Shown: positions 9,331 to 18,953, counted from the first letter of the stretch. The stretch is DNA of 64,000 nt from Hyphomicrobiales bacterium (GCA_003577315.1 QEVK01000011.1:24922-88921), one strand, 5' to 3'. Notes: generated by a model from the letters alone, not told the origin. Numbers and translations are program-made.

Positions 9331-10989
9331 CTAAAGGTTCGCCGCCGCGTGGCGGCCGGCGTTGCGGCCGGAAAACAGGCAGCCGCCGAGGAAGGTGCCC
9401 TCGAGCGCGTTGTAGCCGTGATAGCCGCCGCCGCCGAAGCCGGCCACCTCGCCCGCCGCATAGAGGCCGGGGATCGGCTCGCCCGACGGATCGAGCACGC
9501 GGCCGTCGAGGTCGGTGTGCAGGCCGCCGAGCGTCTTGCGGGTGAGGATGTGCAGCTTCACCGCGATCAGCGGCCCACGCGCCGGGTCGAGGATCCGGTG
9601 CGGCCTGGCCGTGCGGATCAGCCGGTCGCCGCGATAGGCGCGCGCGCCGTTGAGCGCGATCACCTGCGCATCCTTGGAGAAGGGGTTGTCGATCTCGCGG
9701 TCGCGCGCCTCGATCTGCATCCTCAAGCGGTCGTGGTCGATCAGCGCATCGCCGGTCATCTCGTTCATCGCCGCGACCAGCTCCGGCAGCGTGTCGCGGA
9801 CGATGAAGTCCTTGCCGTGTCGCTTGAACGCCTCGACCGCCGGCGGCGCGCCCTTGCCGCGCCGGCTCCTCAGCACATTGAGCCACTTCTTCGAGGCGAG
9901 GTCGGCGTTCTGCTCCGAGCCCGAAAGGGCGAACTCCTTCCTGATGATGCTCTGGGTCAGCACGAACCAGGAATAGTCGTAGCCGGTCGACAGGATGTGC
10001 TTCAGCGTCGCCAGCGTGTCGAAGCCGGGCAGGCAGGGCGCGGGCAGGCGGTTGCCCCGGGCGTCGAACCACAGCGAGGACGGGCCTGGCAGGATGCGGA
10101 TGCCGTGGTCGGGCCAGATCGGATCCCAGTTGCGCACGCCTTCGGTGTAGTGCCACATGCGGTCGGTGTTGACGGTGGCGGCGCCGGCCTCTTTCGCGAT
10201 CGCCACCATGCGGCCGTCGACATGGTGCGGCACGCCGGCGACCATGGTCTTCGGCGCGGGGCCGAGGCGGTCGACGGGCCAGCTCTTCCGCACCAGATCG
10301 AGGTCGCCGCCGATGCCGCCGGAGGCGACGACGACGCAGGGCGCCGACAGCTCGAACGACCCCGCCACCTCGCGGCCGGAGCGTTCGCCGCGCCCGACCG
10401 TGGACGGCTCCAGCACCTCGCCGGCGACGCCCGAGACCGCGCCGCCGGTCCTGACGAGGCGGCTGGCGCGATGGCGGAACTTCAGCGCGACGCGGCCGGC
10501 CTTCGCGTGCTCGCGGATGCGGGCGACGAAGGGCTCCAGCACGCCCGGCCCGACGCCCCAGGTGATGTGGAAGCGCGGCACCGAATTGCCGTGGCCGTGG
10601 GCGAGGGAGCCGCCGCGCTCGGCCCAGCCGACGACCGGGAACCAGCGCATGCCCATGGCGTGCAGCCACGGTCGCATCCCGCCGGCGGCGAAATCGACAT
10701 AGGCCTCGGCCACCCGGCGCGGCCAGTAGTCCTCCTCGCGGTCGAACTGCGCCGAGCCCAGCCAGTCCTGCAGGGCGAGCTCGCGGCTGTCCTTGATGCC
10801 CATGCGCCGCTGCTCGGGGCTGTCGACGAGGAACAGGCCGCCCAGCGACCAGAACGCCTGGCCGCCGAGCGAATTCTCGCCCTCCTGGTCGAGAACGACG
10901 ACGCGCCTGCCGGCGTCCGCCAGCTCGCAGGCCGCGACCAGCCCCGCCAGCCCGCCGCCGATGACGATGGCATCCGCGCTTTCGGCCAT
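9331..10989 (-). CDS. FAD-binding dehydrogenase (KstD/fumarate-reductase flavoprotein-like)
   Basis: The 552-residue protein opens with a Rossmann dinucleotide motif (AIVIGGGLAGLVAA) and has FAD-family landmarks: LGGQAFWSLGGLFLVD, ASGGIGGDLDLV and the C-terminal LYAAGEVAGFGGGGYHG. It resembles the FAD-binding dehydrogenase group related to 3-ketosteroid dehydrogenases and fumarate reductase flavoproteins; the substrate is unknown. A purine-rich ribosome site (GGGAGGGGG) sits just before the chosen ATG. It follows the M32 carboxypeptidase gene on the same strand after 66 bases. Confidence 0.88.
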   Translation of the reverse strand: MAESADAIVIGGGLAGLVAACELADAGRRVVVLDQEGENSLGGQAFWSLGGLFLVDSPEQRRMGIKDSRELALQDWLGSAQFDREEDYWPRRVAEAYVDFAAGGMRPWLHAMGMRWFPVVGWAERGGSLAHGHGNSVPRFHITWGVGPGVLEPFVARIREHAKAGRVALKFRHRASRLVRTGGAVSGVAGEVLEPSTVGRGERSGREVAGSFELSAPCVVVASGGIGGDLDLVRKSWPVDRLGPAPKTMVAGVPHHVDGRMVAIAKEAGAATVNTDRMWHYTEGVRNWDPIWPDHGIRILPGPSSLWFDARGNRLPAPCLPGFDTLATLKHILSTGYDYSWFVLTQSIIRKEFALSGSEQNADLASKKWLNVLRSRRGKGAPPAVEAFKRHGKDFIVRDTLPELVAAMNEMTGDALIDHDRLRMQIEARDREIDNPFSKDAQVIALNGARAYRGDRLIRTARPHRILDPARGPLIAVKLHILTRKTLGGLHTDLDGRVLDPSGEPIPGLYAAGEVAGFGGGGYHGYNALEGTFLGGCLFSGRNAGRHAAANL

Positions 10990-11055
10990 CTCCCCCTCCC
11001 TGCCGTTCGTTTGGGCTACTGTCGGACGGATTTCCCGGCGCGGCAAGTGGCGGCG

Positions 11056-12549
11056 TCAGCCGCCGTAGCGCCGCTCCAGATGCCGCTTCATATGCGCGGC
11101 GTCGAGGGCCTCGCCGGTGGCGTGGCGGATCAGCTCCGGCGTCGACAGCCGCGAGCCGAGCGACCAGATGCGCTCGCGCCGCCACTCGTTCAGCCGCTCG
11201 AAGCGGCCGGCGGCGAGGTCGCCGTCGATGTCGGGATGGTCGCGCTCGATCGCGGCCCACAGCTGCGCGGCGATCATGGCGCCGAGCGTGTAGGACGGGA
11301 AATAGCCGAAGGCGGCCGACGGCCAGTGGACATCCTGCATCGGCCCGTCGGCCGGGTTGTCGAGGGTGGAGAGGCCGAGCAGGGCGCGCATCTTTTCGTC
11401 CCATGCCTCCGGCAGGTCGGCGACGTCGAGCGCGCCCTCGACCAGCGCCCGCTCCAGCTCGAAGCGCAGCACGATGTGCAGCGGATAGGTGACCTCGTCG
11501 GCATCGACGCGGATCAGCCCGCGCTCGACGCGATGGATGCGGGGCAGGATGTCGTCGAGCGTCAGGCCGACGCCGAGATGGCGCTCGACCGCCGGCAGCG
11601 CCCAGCGCCAGAAGGCGGGGTTGCGGCCGATCTGCTTCTCCACGAACAGGCTCTGGCTCTCGTGGATCGCCATGCCGCGCGCCTGCCCCAGCGGCCAGTG
11701 GGCCCATTGTCGCGGCAGGTTCTGCTCGTAGAGCGCATGGCCGGTCTCGTGGAGGGTGCCCATCAGCGCCGAGAGGAACTCGTCGCTGCGGTAGCGGGTG
11801 GTGATGCGCACGTCGCTCGGCACGCCGCCGCAGAAGGGATGGTGCGACACCGACAGGCTGCCGCGCGAAAGGTCGAAGCCGAGCGCGGCCATCATCGACA
11901 GGCCAAGCTCGCGCTGCTTCTCGACAGGATATGAGCCGGCTAACGGCATCTTCGGGCGCCCGGCCAGCCGCCGCTCCTGCGCGTCGAGCGCCCGCGGCAC
12001 GAAGCCGGCGAGGAAGGTCTTCAGGTCGTCGAGCAGCGGCGCGACCTCGGCCATGCGCGCGCCGGGGTCGTACTGCTCCATCAGCGCGTCGTAGGGCGAA
12101 AGGCCGAGCGCTTCGGCGCGAAGCGCCGCCTCCTCGCGCACCAGGGCGACGACGCCCTCCAGCGCCGGGGCGAAGCCGGCCCAGTCGTTCCTGGCCCTGA
12201 GGGCGCGCCACAGCTGCTCGCAGCGCAGGCGGGCATGGGTCTGGCGCTCGACGAACCCGGCGGGCAGGCAGGTCAGGTTGCGGTGGACGCGGCGAAACTC
12301 GCGCAGCGCCAGCGCCTGCTCCTCGCCCAGCGCCTCCTCCTGCGCTTCCCCGATCCAGTCGGCCACCTGCGGCGCGGTCGCCATGCGGTGGCGCATGCCC
12401 GACAGCACGGCGAGGGCGTCGGCGCGGTCCTCGCCGCCGCCCGGCGCCATGTGGGTGGCCTCGTCGGCGGCGAGGATCGAGACGGCGTGGTCGAGCGCGT
12501 GGAGCCGGCGGGCAAGCTCGTCGAGGCGGGCGAAGGCGCTGGAAGCCAT
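11056..12549 (-). CDS. M32 family metallocarboxypeptidase (Taq type)
   Basis: The 497-residue protein has the M32 zinc-binding HExxH motif in LHETGHALYEQ and the third-ligand region in IHESQSLFVEK, with family blocks GGVPSDVRITTRY and SYTLGAM. M32 enzymes are cytoplasmic carboxypeptidases of broad specificity that trim C-terminal residues from peptides. The length is typical (about 500). It sits 13 bases downstream of the OmpA-like gene and may be read from the same transcript, although a functional link is not obvious. Confidence 0.95.
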   Translation of the reverse strand: MASSAFARLDELARRLHALDHAVSILAADEATHMAPGGGEDRADALAVLSGMRHRMATAPQVADWIGEAQEEALGEEQALALREFRRVHRNLTCLPAGFVERQTHARLRCEQLWRALRARNDWAGFAPALEGVVALVREEAALRAEALGLSPYDALMEQYDPGARMAEVAPLLDDLKTFLAGFVPRALDAQERRLAGRPKMPLAGSYPVEKQRELGLSMMAALGFDLSRGSLSVSHHPFCGGVPSDVRITTRYRSDEFLSALMGTLHETGHALYEQNLPRQWAHWPLGQARGMAIHESQSLFVEKQIGRNPAFWRWALPAVERHLGVGLTLDDILPRIHRVERGLIRVDADEVTYPLHIVLRFELERALVEGALDVADLPEAWDEKMRALLGLSTLDNPADGPMQDVHWPSAAFGYFPSYTLGAMIAAQLWAAIERDHPDIDGDLAAGRFERLNEWRRERIWSLGSRLSTPELIRHATGEALDAAHMKRHLERRYGG

Positions 12550-12562
12550 GGAATGGAGCCGG

Positions 12563-13597
12563 CTATCTTTCGGTGAGCTTCAGCTCGATGCGGCGGTTGC
12601 GGTTGCGCGCCTCGGCGGTGTCGGCCGGGTCGAGCGGCTGGAACTCGCCGAAGCCGGCGGCGACGAGCCGCTCGGGCGCCACGCCGTTCTCGATCAGGAA
12701 TTTGACCACCGAGGTGGCGCGGGCCGAGGACAGTTCCCAGTTGTCGCGGTAGCGCCCGGTGCCGGAAAGCGGAATGGTGTCGGTGTGGCCGTCGACGCGC
12801 AGCACCCAGTTGATCTCGGGCGGGATCTCGCGCTGCAATTCGAGGATGGCGCCGGCGAGCTTCCTCATCTCCTCGCGGCCGGCCTCGTTGATGACCTCGG
12901 AGCCGGAGGGGAACAGCACCTCGGACTGGAAGACGAAGCGGTCGCCGACGATGCGGATGTTCTCGCGGTCGGACAGGATCTCGCGCAGCCGGCCGAAGAA
13001 GTCAGAGCGGTAGCGGTTCAGCTCCTGCACCCGCTGGGCCAGCGCCACGTTCAGGCGGCGGCCGAGATCGGCGATCTTGGCGTTCGATTCGCGGTCGCGC
13101 GATTCGGAGGCTTCGAGCGCCGCCTCCAGCGCGCCGATCTGGCTGCGCAGCGCCGCGATCTGCTGGTTGAGCAGCTCGACCTGCGACAGCGCGCGCTGGC
13201 TGATCTGGCGCTCGCTGTCGAGCTCGCCCTCCAGCGAGGCGACGCGGGCCTGCGCCTGCGCGCCGGCGCCGGCGCCGGCGGCGAGAAGCTGCTCCAGCCG
13301 CGAGCGCTCGCCCTCGGCGGTGGCCAGCGAGGCGCGCACGTTGGCGAGCATGTCCTCCAGGTCCTGCGAGTTGGATTCCTCCAGCGCCAGAAGCTGCGTC
13401 AGCTCGTTGATCTGCGAGTTGAGGCGGTTGAGCACCTCGTCGCGGCCGCTGATCTCGCGCGACAGCAGGAACTGCGCCAGCACGAACACCGACAGGAGGA
13501 ACATGATGGCCAGAAGCAGCGTCGACAGCGCGTCGACGAAGCCGGGCCAGTAGTCGACGCCGCGCTCGCCGCCGCGCCTTGCCCGCGCCAGCGCCAT
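12563..13597 (-). CDS. MotB/OmpA-like peptidoglycan-binding membrane protein
   Basis: The 344-residue protein has one N-terminal membrane helix with the MotB/TolR-like sequence VDYWPGFVDALSTLLLAI (the acidic residue is the likely proton carrier), a long coiled coil (about residues 50-195) and a C-terminal OmpA domain that binds peptidoglycan (VDGHTDTIPLSG, ARNRNRRIELKL). With the ExbB/MotA-like protein encoded one base upstream it should form a proton-driven, wall-anchored complex in the inner membrane. It is distinct from the flagellar stator (no flagellar genes nearby) and from TolR, which is elsewhere in the window. Confidence 0.87.
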   Translation of the reverse strand: MALARARRGGERGVDYWPGFVDALSTLLLAIMFLLSVFVLAQFLLSREISGRDEVLNRLNSQINELTQLLALEESNSQDLEDMLANVRASLATAEGERSRLEQLLAAGAGAGAQAQARVASLEGELDSERQISQRALSQVELLNQQIAALRSQIGALEAALEASESRDRESNAKIADLGRRLNVALAQRVQELNRYRSDFFGRLREILSDRENIRIVGDRFVFQSEVLFPSGSEVINEAGREEMRKLAGAILELQREIPPEINWVLRVDGHTDTIPLSGTGRYRDNWELSSARATSVVKFLIENGVAPERLVAAGFGEFQPLDPADTAEARNRNRRIELKLTER

Positions 13598-13598
13598 C

Positions 13599-14675
13599 TC
13601 AGCTCCTCTCCTCGACCCTGGCCGGGCCGGACGGGCGCTCCTCCTGCCGGCGGATGGCCTCGGCCAGCCGATCGAGCGTGGCGCGCATCGCCTTCTGCTC
13701 GCTGGCCTGGGCCTCGACCCAGTCGCGCATCATCTGCTGCTCGGAGCGCATGTTCTTGACCAGCCCGCTGATGCCGTCGGCGAGGCTGGCCATGGAGGCG
13801 GCGATGCGCGGGCTGGTGGCCCCTCCCTGCCCCAGCGTGGCCTGCTCCTGCATGGCGTGGAGCCGCTGCGACAGCTCCCTGATCTCCTCGGCGGCGTCGC
13901 CGCCCCGGGCGGGCAGCGCGAAGTCGGAGCCGACGTCGGTGACGGAGGACAGCCAGTTCTCCAGCTCGGTGTAGAAGCGGGTCTGGGCGCGGCCGGCCTG
14001 GAGGTCGAGGAAGCCGAGCACCAGCGAGCCCGACAGGCCGAACAGCGAGGACGAGAACGCCGTGCCCATGCCCGACAGCGGCGCCGACAGCCCCGCTTTC
14101 AGCGAATCGAGGACGTCGTTGACGTCGCCGCCGCCGGGGTCGAGCGACTGGATGGTCTCGCCGATCGAGCCGATGGTCTGGAGCAGGCCCCAGAAGGTGC
14201 CGAGCAGGCCGAGGAAGATCAGCAGGCCGGTCAGGTAGCGCGAGATGTCGCGGCTTTCGTCCAGCCGGGTGGCGATCGAATCGAGGATCGAGCGCATCGA
14301 GGCCGTCGACAGCGACGCCGCCGACGAGCGCGACAGCAGCGCCTTCATCGGCGCGAGCAGCACGGGGTCGCGCCGGTCGGTGCCGGCCCGGAAGGAGTTG
14401 ACCCAGCGCACCTCGCGGAACAGGCGGATGACCTGGCCGAAGACCAGCAGGATGCCGACCGCGAGCACGCCCAGGATCAGCCCGTTGAGGCCCGGATTGG
14501 TCTGGAACGCCGAGGAGATCTGCCGGTAGAGAATGGCCGCGACGAAGCCGACGATGGCGAGGAAGATCAGCATCGACAGCAGGAAGACCTGGGGACTCGA
14601 CAGCTTGCGCGGGTCGTACTCGTCGGCCTGCGTCGCCAGGCCGTCGTCAGAACCCACCCTTGCAAGAAGTGCCAT
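13599..14675 (-). CDS. MotA/TolQ/ExbB family proton channel protein
   Basis: This 358-residue inner-membrane protein has two N-terminal helices (residues 28-75), a cytoplasmic segment and the family channel core (TGLLIFLGLLGTFWGLLQTIG, then PLSGMGTAFSSSLFGLSGSL), followed by a C-terminal extension with helical character. The next gene starts one base after its stop, and the ribosome site for that gene (GGAGAGGAG) lies inside this one, so the two are coupled. The pair resembles the ExbB plus peptidoglycan-binding protein units common in rhizobia. Its physiological role is not established. Confidence 0.87.
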   Translation of the reverse strand: MALLARVGSDDGLATQADEYDPRKLSSPQVFLLSMLIFLAIVGFVAAILYRQISSAFQTNPGLNGLILGVLAVGILLVFGQVIRLFREVRWVNSFRAGTDRRDPVLLAPMKALLSRSSAASLSTASMRSILDSIATRLDESRDISRYLTGLLIFLGLLGTFWGLLQTIGSIGETIQSLDPGGGDVNDVLDSLKAGLSAPLSGMGTAFSSSLFGLSGSLVLGFLDLQAGRAQTRFYTELENWLSSVTDVGSDFALPARGGDAAEEIRELSQRLHAMQEQATLGQGGATSPRIAASMASLADGISGLVKNMRSEQQMMRDWVEAQASEQKAMRATLDRLAEAIRRQEERPSGPARVEERS

Positions 14676-14818
14676 CGGCGCGCCCCTGTATTGGATCAGG
14701 CATCAAGGTGCCCGCGATCCTAAACGGAATTGTGACGAAATTGAAATCCGCCGCGAGCGCCGGGCACGCCCGGCCGCCGCGGCCGCGAGGCGGCGCCTGC
14801 GGCCGCTTTCGCGCCCCC

Positions 14819-16459
14819 TCACAGCGCCTTCGCCATCTCGCGCAGCTGGAACTTCTGGATCTTGCCGGTCGAGGTCTTCGGAATCTCGGCGAAGACCACG
14901 GTGCGCGGGCATTTGAAGCGGGCCAGCAGTGCCCGGCAATGCTCGATGATCTCCTCCTCGGTGGCGCTCGCGCCGGGCTTGAGCTCGACATAGGCCACCG
15001 GGGTCTCGCCCCATTTGTCGTCCTGGCGCGCGACCACGCCGCAGGAGGCGACGGCCGGGTGCTTGTAGAGCGCGTCCTCGACCTCGATGGAGGAGATGTT
15101 CTCGCCGCCGGAGATGATGATGTCCTTGGAGCGGTCCTTCAGCTGGATGTAGCCGTCCGGGTGCATGACGCCGAGGTCGCCGGAATGGAACCAGCCGCCG
15201 TGAAACGCCTCGTCGGTGGCGGCCCTGTTCTTCAGGTAGCCCTTCATGACGATGTTGCCGCGGAACATCACCTCGCCGATGGTCTCGCCGTCGGCCGGCG
15301 TCGGCTCCATGGTCTGCGGGTCCAGCACCGCCAGCCCCTCGAGCGCGGCGTAGCGCACGCCCTGCCTGGCCTTCCTCGCGGTGCGCTCGGCCCCGGGCAG
15401 CTCGTCCCACTCGGCCAGCCATTCGTTGACCACGGCCGGGCCGTAGGTCTCGGTCAGGCCGTAGAGATGGGTGACGGCGAAGCCGGCGTCGGCCATGCCG
15501 GCCAGCACCGCCTCCGGCGGCGGGGCGGCCGCGGTGTTGAAGGTCACGGTCTGCGGGAAGTCGCGCTTGTCGGCGTCCGCCGCGTTGATGAGTGTCGACA
15601 TGACGATGGGGGCGCCGCACAGATGGGTGACGCCGTGATCGGCGATCGCGTCGTACATCGCCTTCGCCCGCACCCAGCGCAGGCACACATGGGTGCCGCC
15701 GGTGACGGCGAGCGTCCACGGGAAGCACCAGCCGTTGCAGTGGAACATCGGCAGCGTCCACAGATAGACCGGGTGGCGGCCCATGCCGGCATGCACCGTG
15801 TTGGCGTAGGCCATCAGCGCCGCGCCGCGGTGGTGGTAGACCACGCCCTTGGGGTTGCCCGTCGTGCCGGAGGTGTAGTTGAGCGAGATCGCGTCCCACT
15901 CGTCGTCGGGCATCGACCAGGAGAAGCCCTCGTCGCCGGAGGCGACGAAGTCCTCGTAGTCGATTTCCCCGATGCGCTCGCCCTTGGGATAGGGCGCGTC
16001 GTCGCCGTAATCGGGATCGTCGAAGTCGATGACCAGCGGCTTCGCCTTCGCCATCGCAAGCGCTTCCTTCACCACGCCGGAGAACTCGCGGTCGACGATC
16101 AGCACCTTCGATTCGGCGTGGTCGAGCTGGAAGGCGACGATGGCGGCGTCGAGGCGGGTGTTGAGCGAGTGCAGCACGGCCTTGACCATCGGCACGCCGA
16201 AATGCGCCTCCAGCATCGGCGGCGTGTTGGACAGCATCACCGACACCGTGTCGCCCTTGCCGATGCCGCGCCTGGCCAGCGCCGAGGCGAGCTTCAGCGA
16301 CCGGCGCCAGAACTCGGCATAGGTGATGCGCGCGGCGCCGTGGACGATCGCGACATGGCGGGGAAACACCTTCGCCGCGCGCTCCAGATAGGTCAGCGGC
16401 GTCAGCGGCTGGTGGTTGGCCGGGTTCTTGCCGAGATCGATGTCGTATAGGCTTGTCAT
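14819..16459 (-). CDS. Acyl-CoA synthetase (AMP-forming)
   Basis: The 546-residue enzyme belongs to the ANL superfamily and activates a carboxylic acid to its CoA thioester through an acyl-adenylate. Visible motifs are the P-loop-like YTSGTTGNPKG (about residue 185), YGLTETYGP, GWFHSGDLG and the catalytic C-terminal lysine in PKTSTGKIQKF. It resembles medium/long-chain acyl-CoA ligases annotated in rhizobia. The start at MTSLYDID has a GGGAGG ribosome site and is divergent from thiE; about 98 codons of open upstream frame are not family-like. Confidence 0.93.
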   Translation of the reverse strand: MTSLYDIDLGKNPANHQPLTPLTYLERAAKVFPRHVAIVHGAARITYAEFWRRSLKLASALARRGIGKGDTVSVMLSNTPPMLEAHFGVPMVKAVLHSLNTRLDAAIVAFQLDHAESKVLIVDREFSGVVKEALAMAKAKPLVIDFDDPDYGDDAPYPKGERIGEIDYEDFVASGDEGFSWSMPDDEWDAISLNYTSGTTGNPKGVVYHHRGAALMAYANTVHAGMGRHPVYLWTLPMFHCNGWCFPWTLAVTGGTHVCLRWVRAKAMYDAIADHGVTHLCGAPIVMSTLINAADADKRDFPQTVTFNTAAAPPPEAVLAGMADAGFAVTHLYGLTETYGPAVVNEWLAEWDELPGAERTARKARQGVRYAALEGLAVLDPQTMEPTPADGETIGEVMFRGNIVMKGYLKNRAATDEAFHGGWFHSGDLGVMHPDGYIQLKDRSKDIIISGGENISSIEVEDALYKHPAVASCGVVARQDDKWGETPVAYVELKPGASATEEEIIEHCRALLARFKCPRTVVFAEIPKTSTGKIQKFQLREMAKAL

Positions 16460-16629
16460 GAAGGCCTCCCTGTCGCCGGCGATTATGCACAAAGGCAGGG
16501 GCGCGTCATCAGCGGCGGCGGCGTCGCGGCGCGGGATCGCGATTGCGCTTCTCCCCTTGCGCGGTTTTGTCCTATGCCCCATTCCAAACACGATCGCCCG
16601 CCATTGAGGCCGAAGCCGACAGGACCGAC

Positions 16630-17289
16630 ATGAACCCGACACAGACGCCCGCCCGCTGCCGCCTCGTGCTGATCGCCCCGCAGGGGGCGAAGCCGCAGGC
16701 GCTTGTCGATGCCCTTGCCGGCGGCGACGTCGCCTCGCTGATCCTGCCTTCATGGGGCATGGACGACGATGCCTTCCAGCGCCATGCCGAGGCCGTGGTG
16801 CCGGGCGCGCAGGCGGCGGGCGTGGCGGCGATGATCGCCGGCGAGGCGCGCATCGCCATGCGCGCCAGAGCCGACGGCGTCCATGTCGAGGCCGGTGGCG
16901 GGAACGGCCGCCGCGCGCTGGAGGAGGCGATCGAGAAGCACCAGGGCAAGCTCATGGTCGGGGCCGGCGGCGCCACGAGCCGCGACGAGGCGCTGGAGCT
17001 GGGCGAGGCGCGGCCCGACTATCTCTTCTTCGGCCGCTTCGGCTACGACAACAAGCCCGAGCCGCATCCGCGCAACCTCAAGCTCGCCGCGTGGTGGGCC
17101 GAGATGGTGCAGATCCCCTGCATCGTGCTGGGCGGGTCCGATATCGCCTCGGCTGCCGAAGTCGCGCGCACGGGGGCCGACTTCGTGGCGCTTTCAGAAG
17201 CCGTGTTCGGCGACGGCGTCGAGCCCGCCGGGGCGGTGGCGCGCGCCAACGCGATCCTCGACGCCGACGCCCCGCGTTTGGAGGGCTGA
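16630..17289 (+). CDS. Thiamine-phosphate synthase family protein
   Basis: The 219-residue protein is a TIM-barrel of the ThiE/TenI superfamily: GVHVEAGGGN, VGAGGATSRDEALELGE, DYLFFGRFG and the phosphate-binding VLGGSDIASAAEVARTGADFVAL. ThiE joins HMP-PP and HET-P to make thiamine phosphate; TenI-like relatives lack that activity, and no other thi gene is nearby, so the exact activity is uncertain. The start ATG follows a GC-rich divergent region; an upstream in-frame ATG gives a non-conserved extension. It is followed by a SEL1 gene after 2 bases. Confidence 0.85.
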   Translation: MNPTQTPARCRLVLIAPQGAKPQALVDALAGGDVASLILPSWGMDDDAFQRHAEAVVPGAQAAGVAAMIAGEARIAMRARADGVHVEAGGGNGRRALEEAIEKHQGKLMVGAGGATSRDEALELGEARPDYLFFGRFGYDNKPEPHPRNLKLAAWWAEMVQIPCIVLGGSDIASAAEVARTGADFVALSEAVFGDGVEPAGAVARANAILDADAPRLEG

Positions 17290-17291
17290 AC

Positions 17292-18299
17292 GTGCGCGCC
17301 GCCTCCGCCCTGATCCTGCTTCTGCTCGCCGCCGCGCCGGCCCTGGCGCAGGCCGAGGAGCCGGACGGCGGCCGCGTGGCCCCTCCCGCGGGTGCCGGGG
17401 CCGGCGATGCCGCCACGTCCGGCGCGGCCGCGCCGGACCCCGACGCGGTCCGGCGCAGCCGCTTTTCCGAGCGGCCGTCGGACGCCGCCTACGGCGCGTT
17501 CCAGCGCGGCTACTACATCACCGCGCTCAACCTCGCGACGCCGCTGGCGCTCGACGGCGACCCGGCCGCCCAGACGCTGATCGGCGAGATCTATTCGCGC
17601 GGGCTCGGCGTGCGCCGCGACCTGGCCACGGCCATCGAATGGTACGAGAAGGCGGCCGAGCAGAAGGTGCCGGAGGCGCTGTTCCAGCTCGCCATGATCC
17701 TCATCGACGGCGGCGAGGAGTTCGGCGATAGGGCCCGCGCCCAAAGGCTGATGCAGGCGGCGGCGGATGCCGGCCACAGCCTCGCCCAGTTCAATTTCGC
17801 GCAGATGCTGGTCGACCGCGATGCGACGCCGCAGGGGCTGGAGCGCGCGGTCTCCTATTACGAGAAGGCGGCGAAGGCCGGCCTCGCCGACGCGCAATAC
17901 GCCATGGCCCAGGTCCACCTCCAGGGCGTCGCCGGCCGGGAGGCCGACCCCGCCGAGGCGCGGCGCTGGCTGGCGCTGGCGGCGGCGCAGAACCACGACA
18001 CCGCCCAGATCGAGCTCGGCACCATGCTGATCGAGGGCGTCGGCGGCGGGCGCGACGAGAAGGCGGGCTTCTCCTGGCTGATGCGGGCCGCAAGCGCCGG
18101 CAATCCGGCGGCGCAGAACCGGGTGGCCAAGCTCTACCGCGCCGGCATCGGCGTCGAGCCGGACCGGGTCTCCGCCGCGTCGTGGTATCTGCGCGCGCGC
18201 CGCGCCGGGCTCACCGATCCGGTGATGGAGGACCAGCTCGACGGGCTGACCGAGGAGGAGCTGGACGAGGCCAGGAAGCGCGCCGGCGCGCTGGGCTGA
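17292..18299 (+). CDS. Exported SEL1-repeat protein
   Basis: This 335-residue protein starts at a GTG preceded by GGAGG inside the end of the thiE-like gene, which argues for coupled translation. It has a signal peptide (residues 1-20, cut near ALAQA), a Pro/Ala-rich linker, then at least five SEL1/TPR-like repeats between about residues 75 and 310 (for example IYSRGLGVRRDLATAIEWYE and EKAAKAGLADAQYAMAQ). SEL1 repeats are scaffolds for protein complexes; in rhizobia such periplasmic proteins are often linked to envelope or cell-cycle functions. The specific role is unknown. Confidence 0.88.
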   Translation: MRAASALILLLLAAAPALAQAEEPDGGRVAPPAGAGAGDAATSGAAAPDPDAVRRSRFSERPSDAAYGAFQRGYYITALNLATPLALDGDPAAQTLIGEIYSRGLGVRRDLATAIEWYEKAAEQKVPEALFQLAMILIDGGEEFGDRARAQRLMQAAADAGHSLAQFNFAQMLVDRDATPQGLERAVSYYEKAAKAGLADAQYAMAQVHLQGVAGREADPAEARRWLALAAAQNHDTAQIELGTMLIEGVGGGRDEKAGFSWLMRAASAGNPAAQNRVAKLYRAGIGVEPDRVSAASWYLRARRAGLTDPVMEDQLDGLTEEELDEARKRAGALG

Positions 18300-18301
18300 G
18301 C

Positions 18302-18330
18302 GCCCGCGCACTTGCCTCGCGGGCCGTTTT
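18302..18330 (+). terminator. Possible intrinsic terminator after the SEL1 gene
   Basis: An inverted repeat GCCCGCG/CGCGGGC with a 9-base loop is followed by CGTTTT. It lies just after the SEL1 stop codon and before efp. The T-tract is short, so termination may be partial. Confidence 0.5.
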
Positions 18331-18389
18331 ATGGTCTTGGGGGCGCCGATAAGGCGCCGCCGGCGCGACAAATCCCGGAACCGACCAGA

Positions 18390-18953
18390 ATGAAGATCAA
18401 CGGCAACGAAATCCGTCCCGGCAACGTCATCGAGCATGACGGCGGCCTGTGGGTGGCGGTCAAGACCAATGCGGTGAAGCCCGGCAAGGGCGGCGCCTAC
18501 AACCAGGTCGAACTCAAGAACCTCATCAACGGCACCAAGCTCAACGAGCGCTTCCGCGCCGCCGAGACGGTGGAGAAGGTGCGGCTGGAGCAGAAGGACT
18601 TCACCTTCCTCTACGAGCAGGGCGACGCGCTCGTGTTCATGGATTCGGAGAGCTATGAGCAGCTCGAGCTCGACAAGGACTTCGTCGGCGAGCGCGCCGC
18701 CTTCCTGCAGGACGGCATGACGGTGACGGTGGAGCTGCACGAGGAGCGGCCGATCGGCATCTCGCTGCCCGACCAGGTGACGCTGACGATCACCGAGGCC
18801 GACCCCGTGGTCAAGGGCCAGACGGCGGCCTCCTCCTACAAGCCGGCGGTGCTGGAGAACGGCATCCGCGTGCTGGTGCCGCCCTTCATCTCGTCGGGCG
18901 AGAAGATCGTCGTCGACACCAACGAGATCACCTATATCCGCCGCGCCGACTAG
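18390..18953 (+). CDS. efp: Translation elongation factor P
   Basis: EF-P enters the ribosomal E site and speeds peptide-bond formation at polyproline stretches. The 187-residue protein has the three beta-barrel domains of the family: [18 protein letters not shown] at the N-terminus, the modified-lysine tip [13 protein letters not shown] with Lys33 in the position beta-lysylated by EpmA in other bacteria, and the C-terminal signature [18 protein letters not shown]. The length matches E. coli EF-P. No epmA is visible in the window. Several proline-rich proteins are encoded here (the TolA-like product, the SH3 protein), so EF-P dependence is plausible. Confidence 0.97.
   Translation: MKINGNEIRPGNVIEHDGGLWVAVKTNAVKPGKGGAYNQVELKNLINGTKLNERFRAAETVEKVRLEQKDFTFLYEQGDALVFMDSESYEQLELDKDFVGERAAFLQDGMTVTVELHEERPIGISLPDQVTLTITEADPVVKGQTAASSYKPAVLENGIRVLVPPFISSGEKIVVDTNEITYIRRAD

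Noticed and set aside
9301..9340. Short direct repeat CCTAAAGGT at the SLC13/flavin-dehydrogenase junction
   Set aside because: It is only nine bases, overlaps the stop codons and has no further structure.
7482..9461. Minus-strand frame of 659 codons opposite the SLC13 gene
   Set aside because: Composition (Arg, His, Asp, Gln) and lack of motifs show an antisense shadow.
12563..14675. ZorA/ZorB pair of a Zorya anti-phage system
   Set aside because: The MotA/MotB-like pair is superficially similar, but no zorC, zorD or zorE homologue is adjacent, and neighbours are a carboxypeptidase and an acyl-CoA synthetase. The pair matches common rhizobial ExbB/OmpA-like genes.
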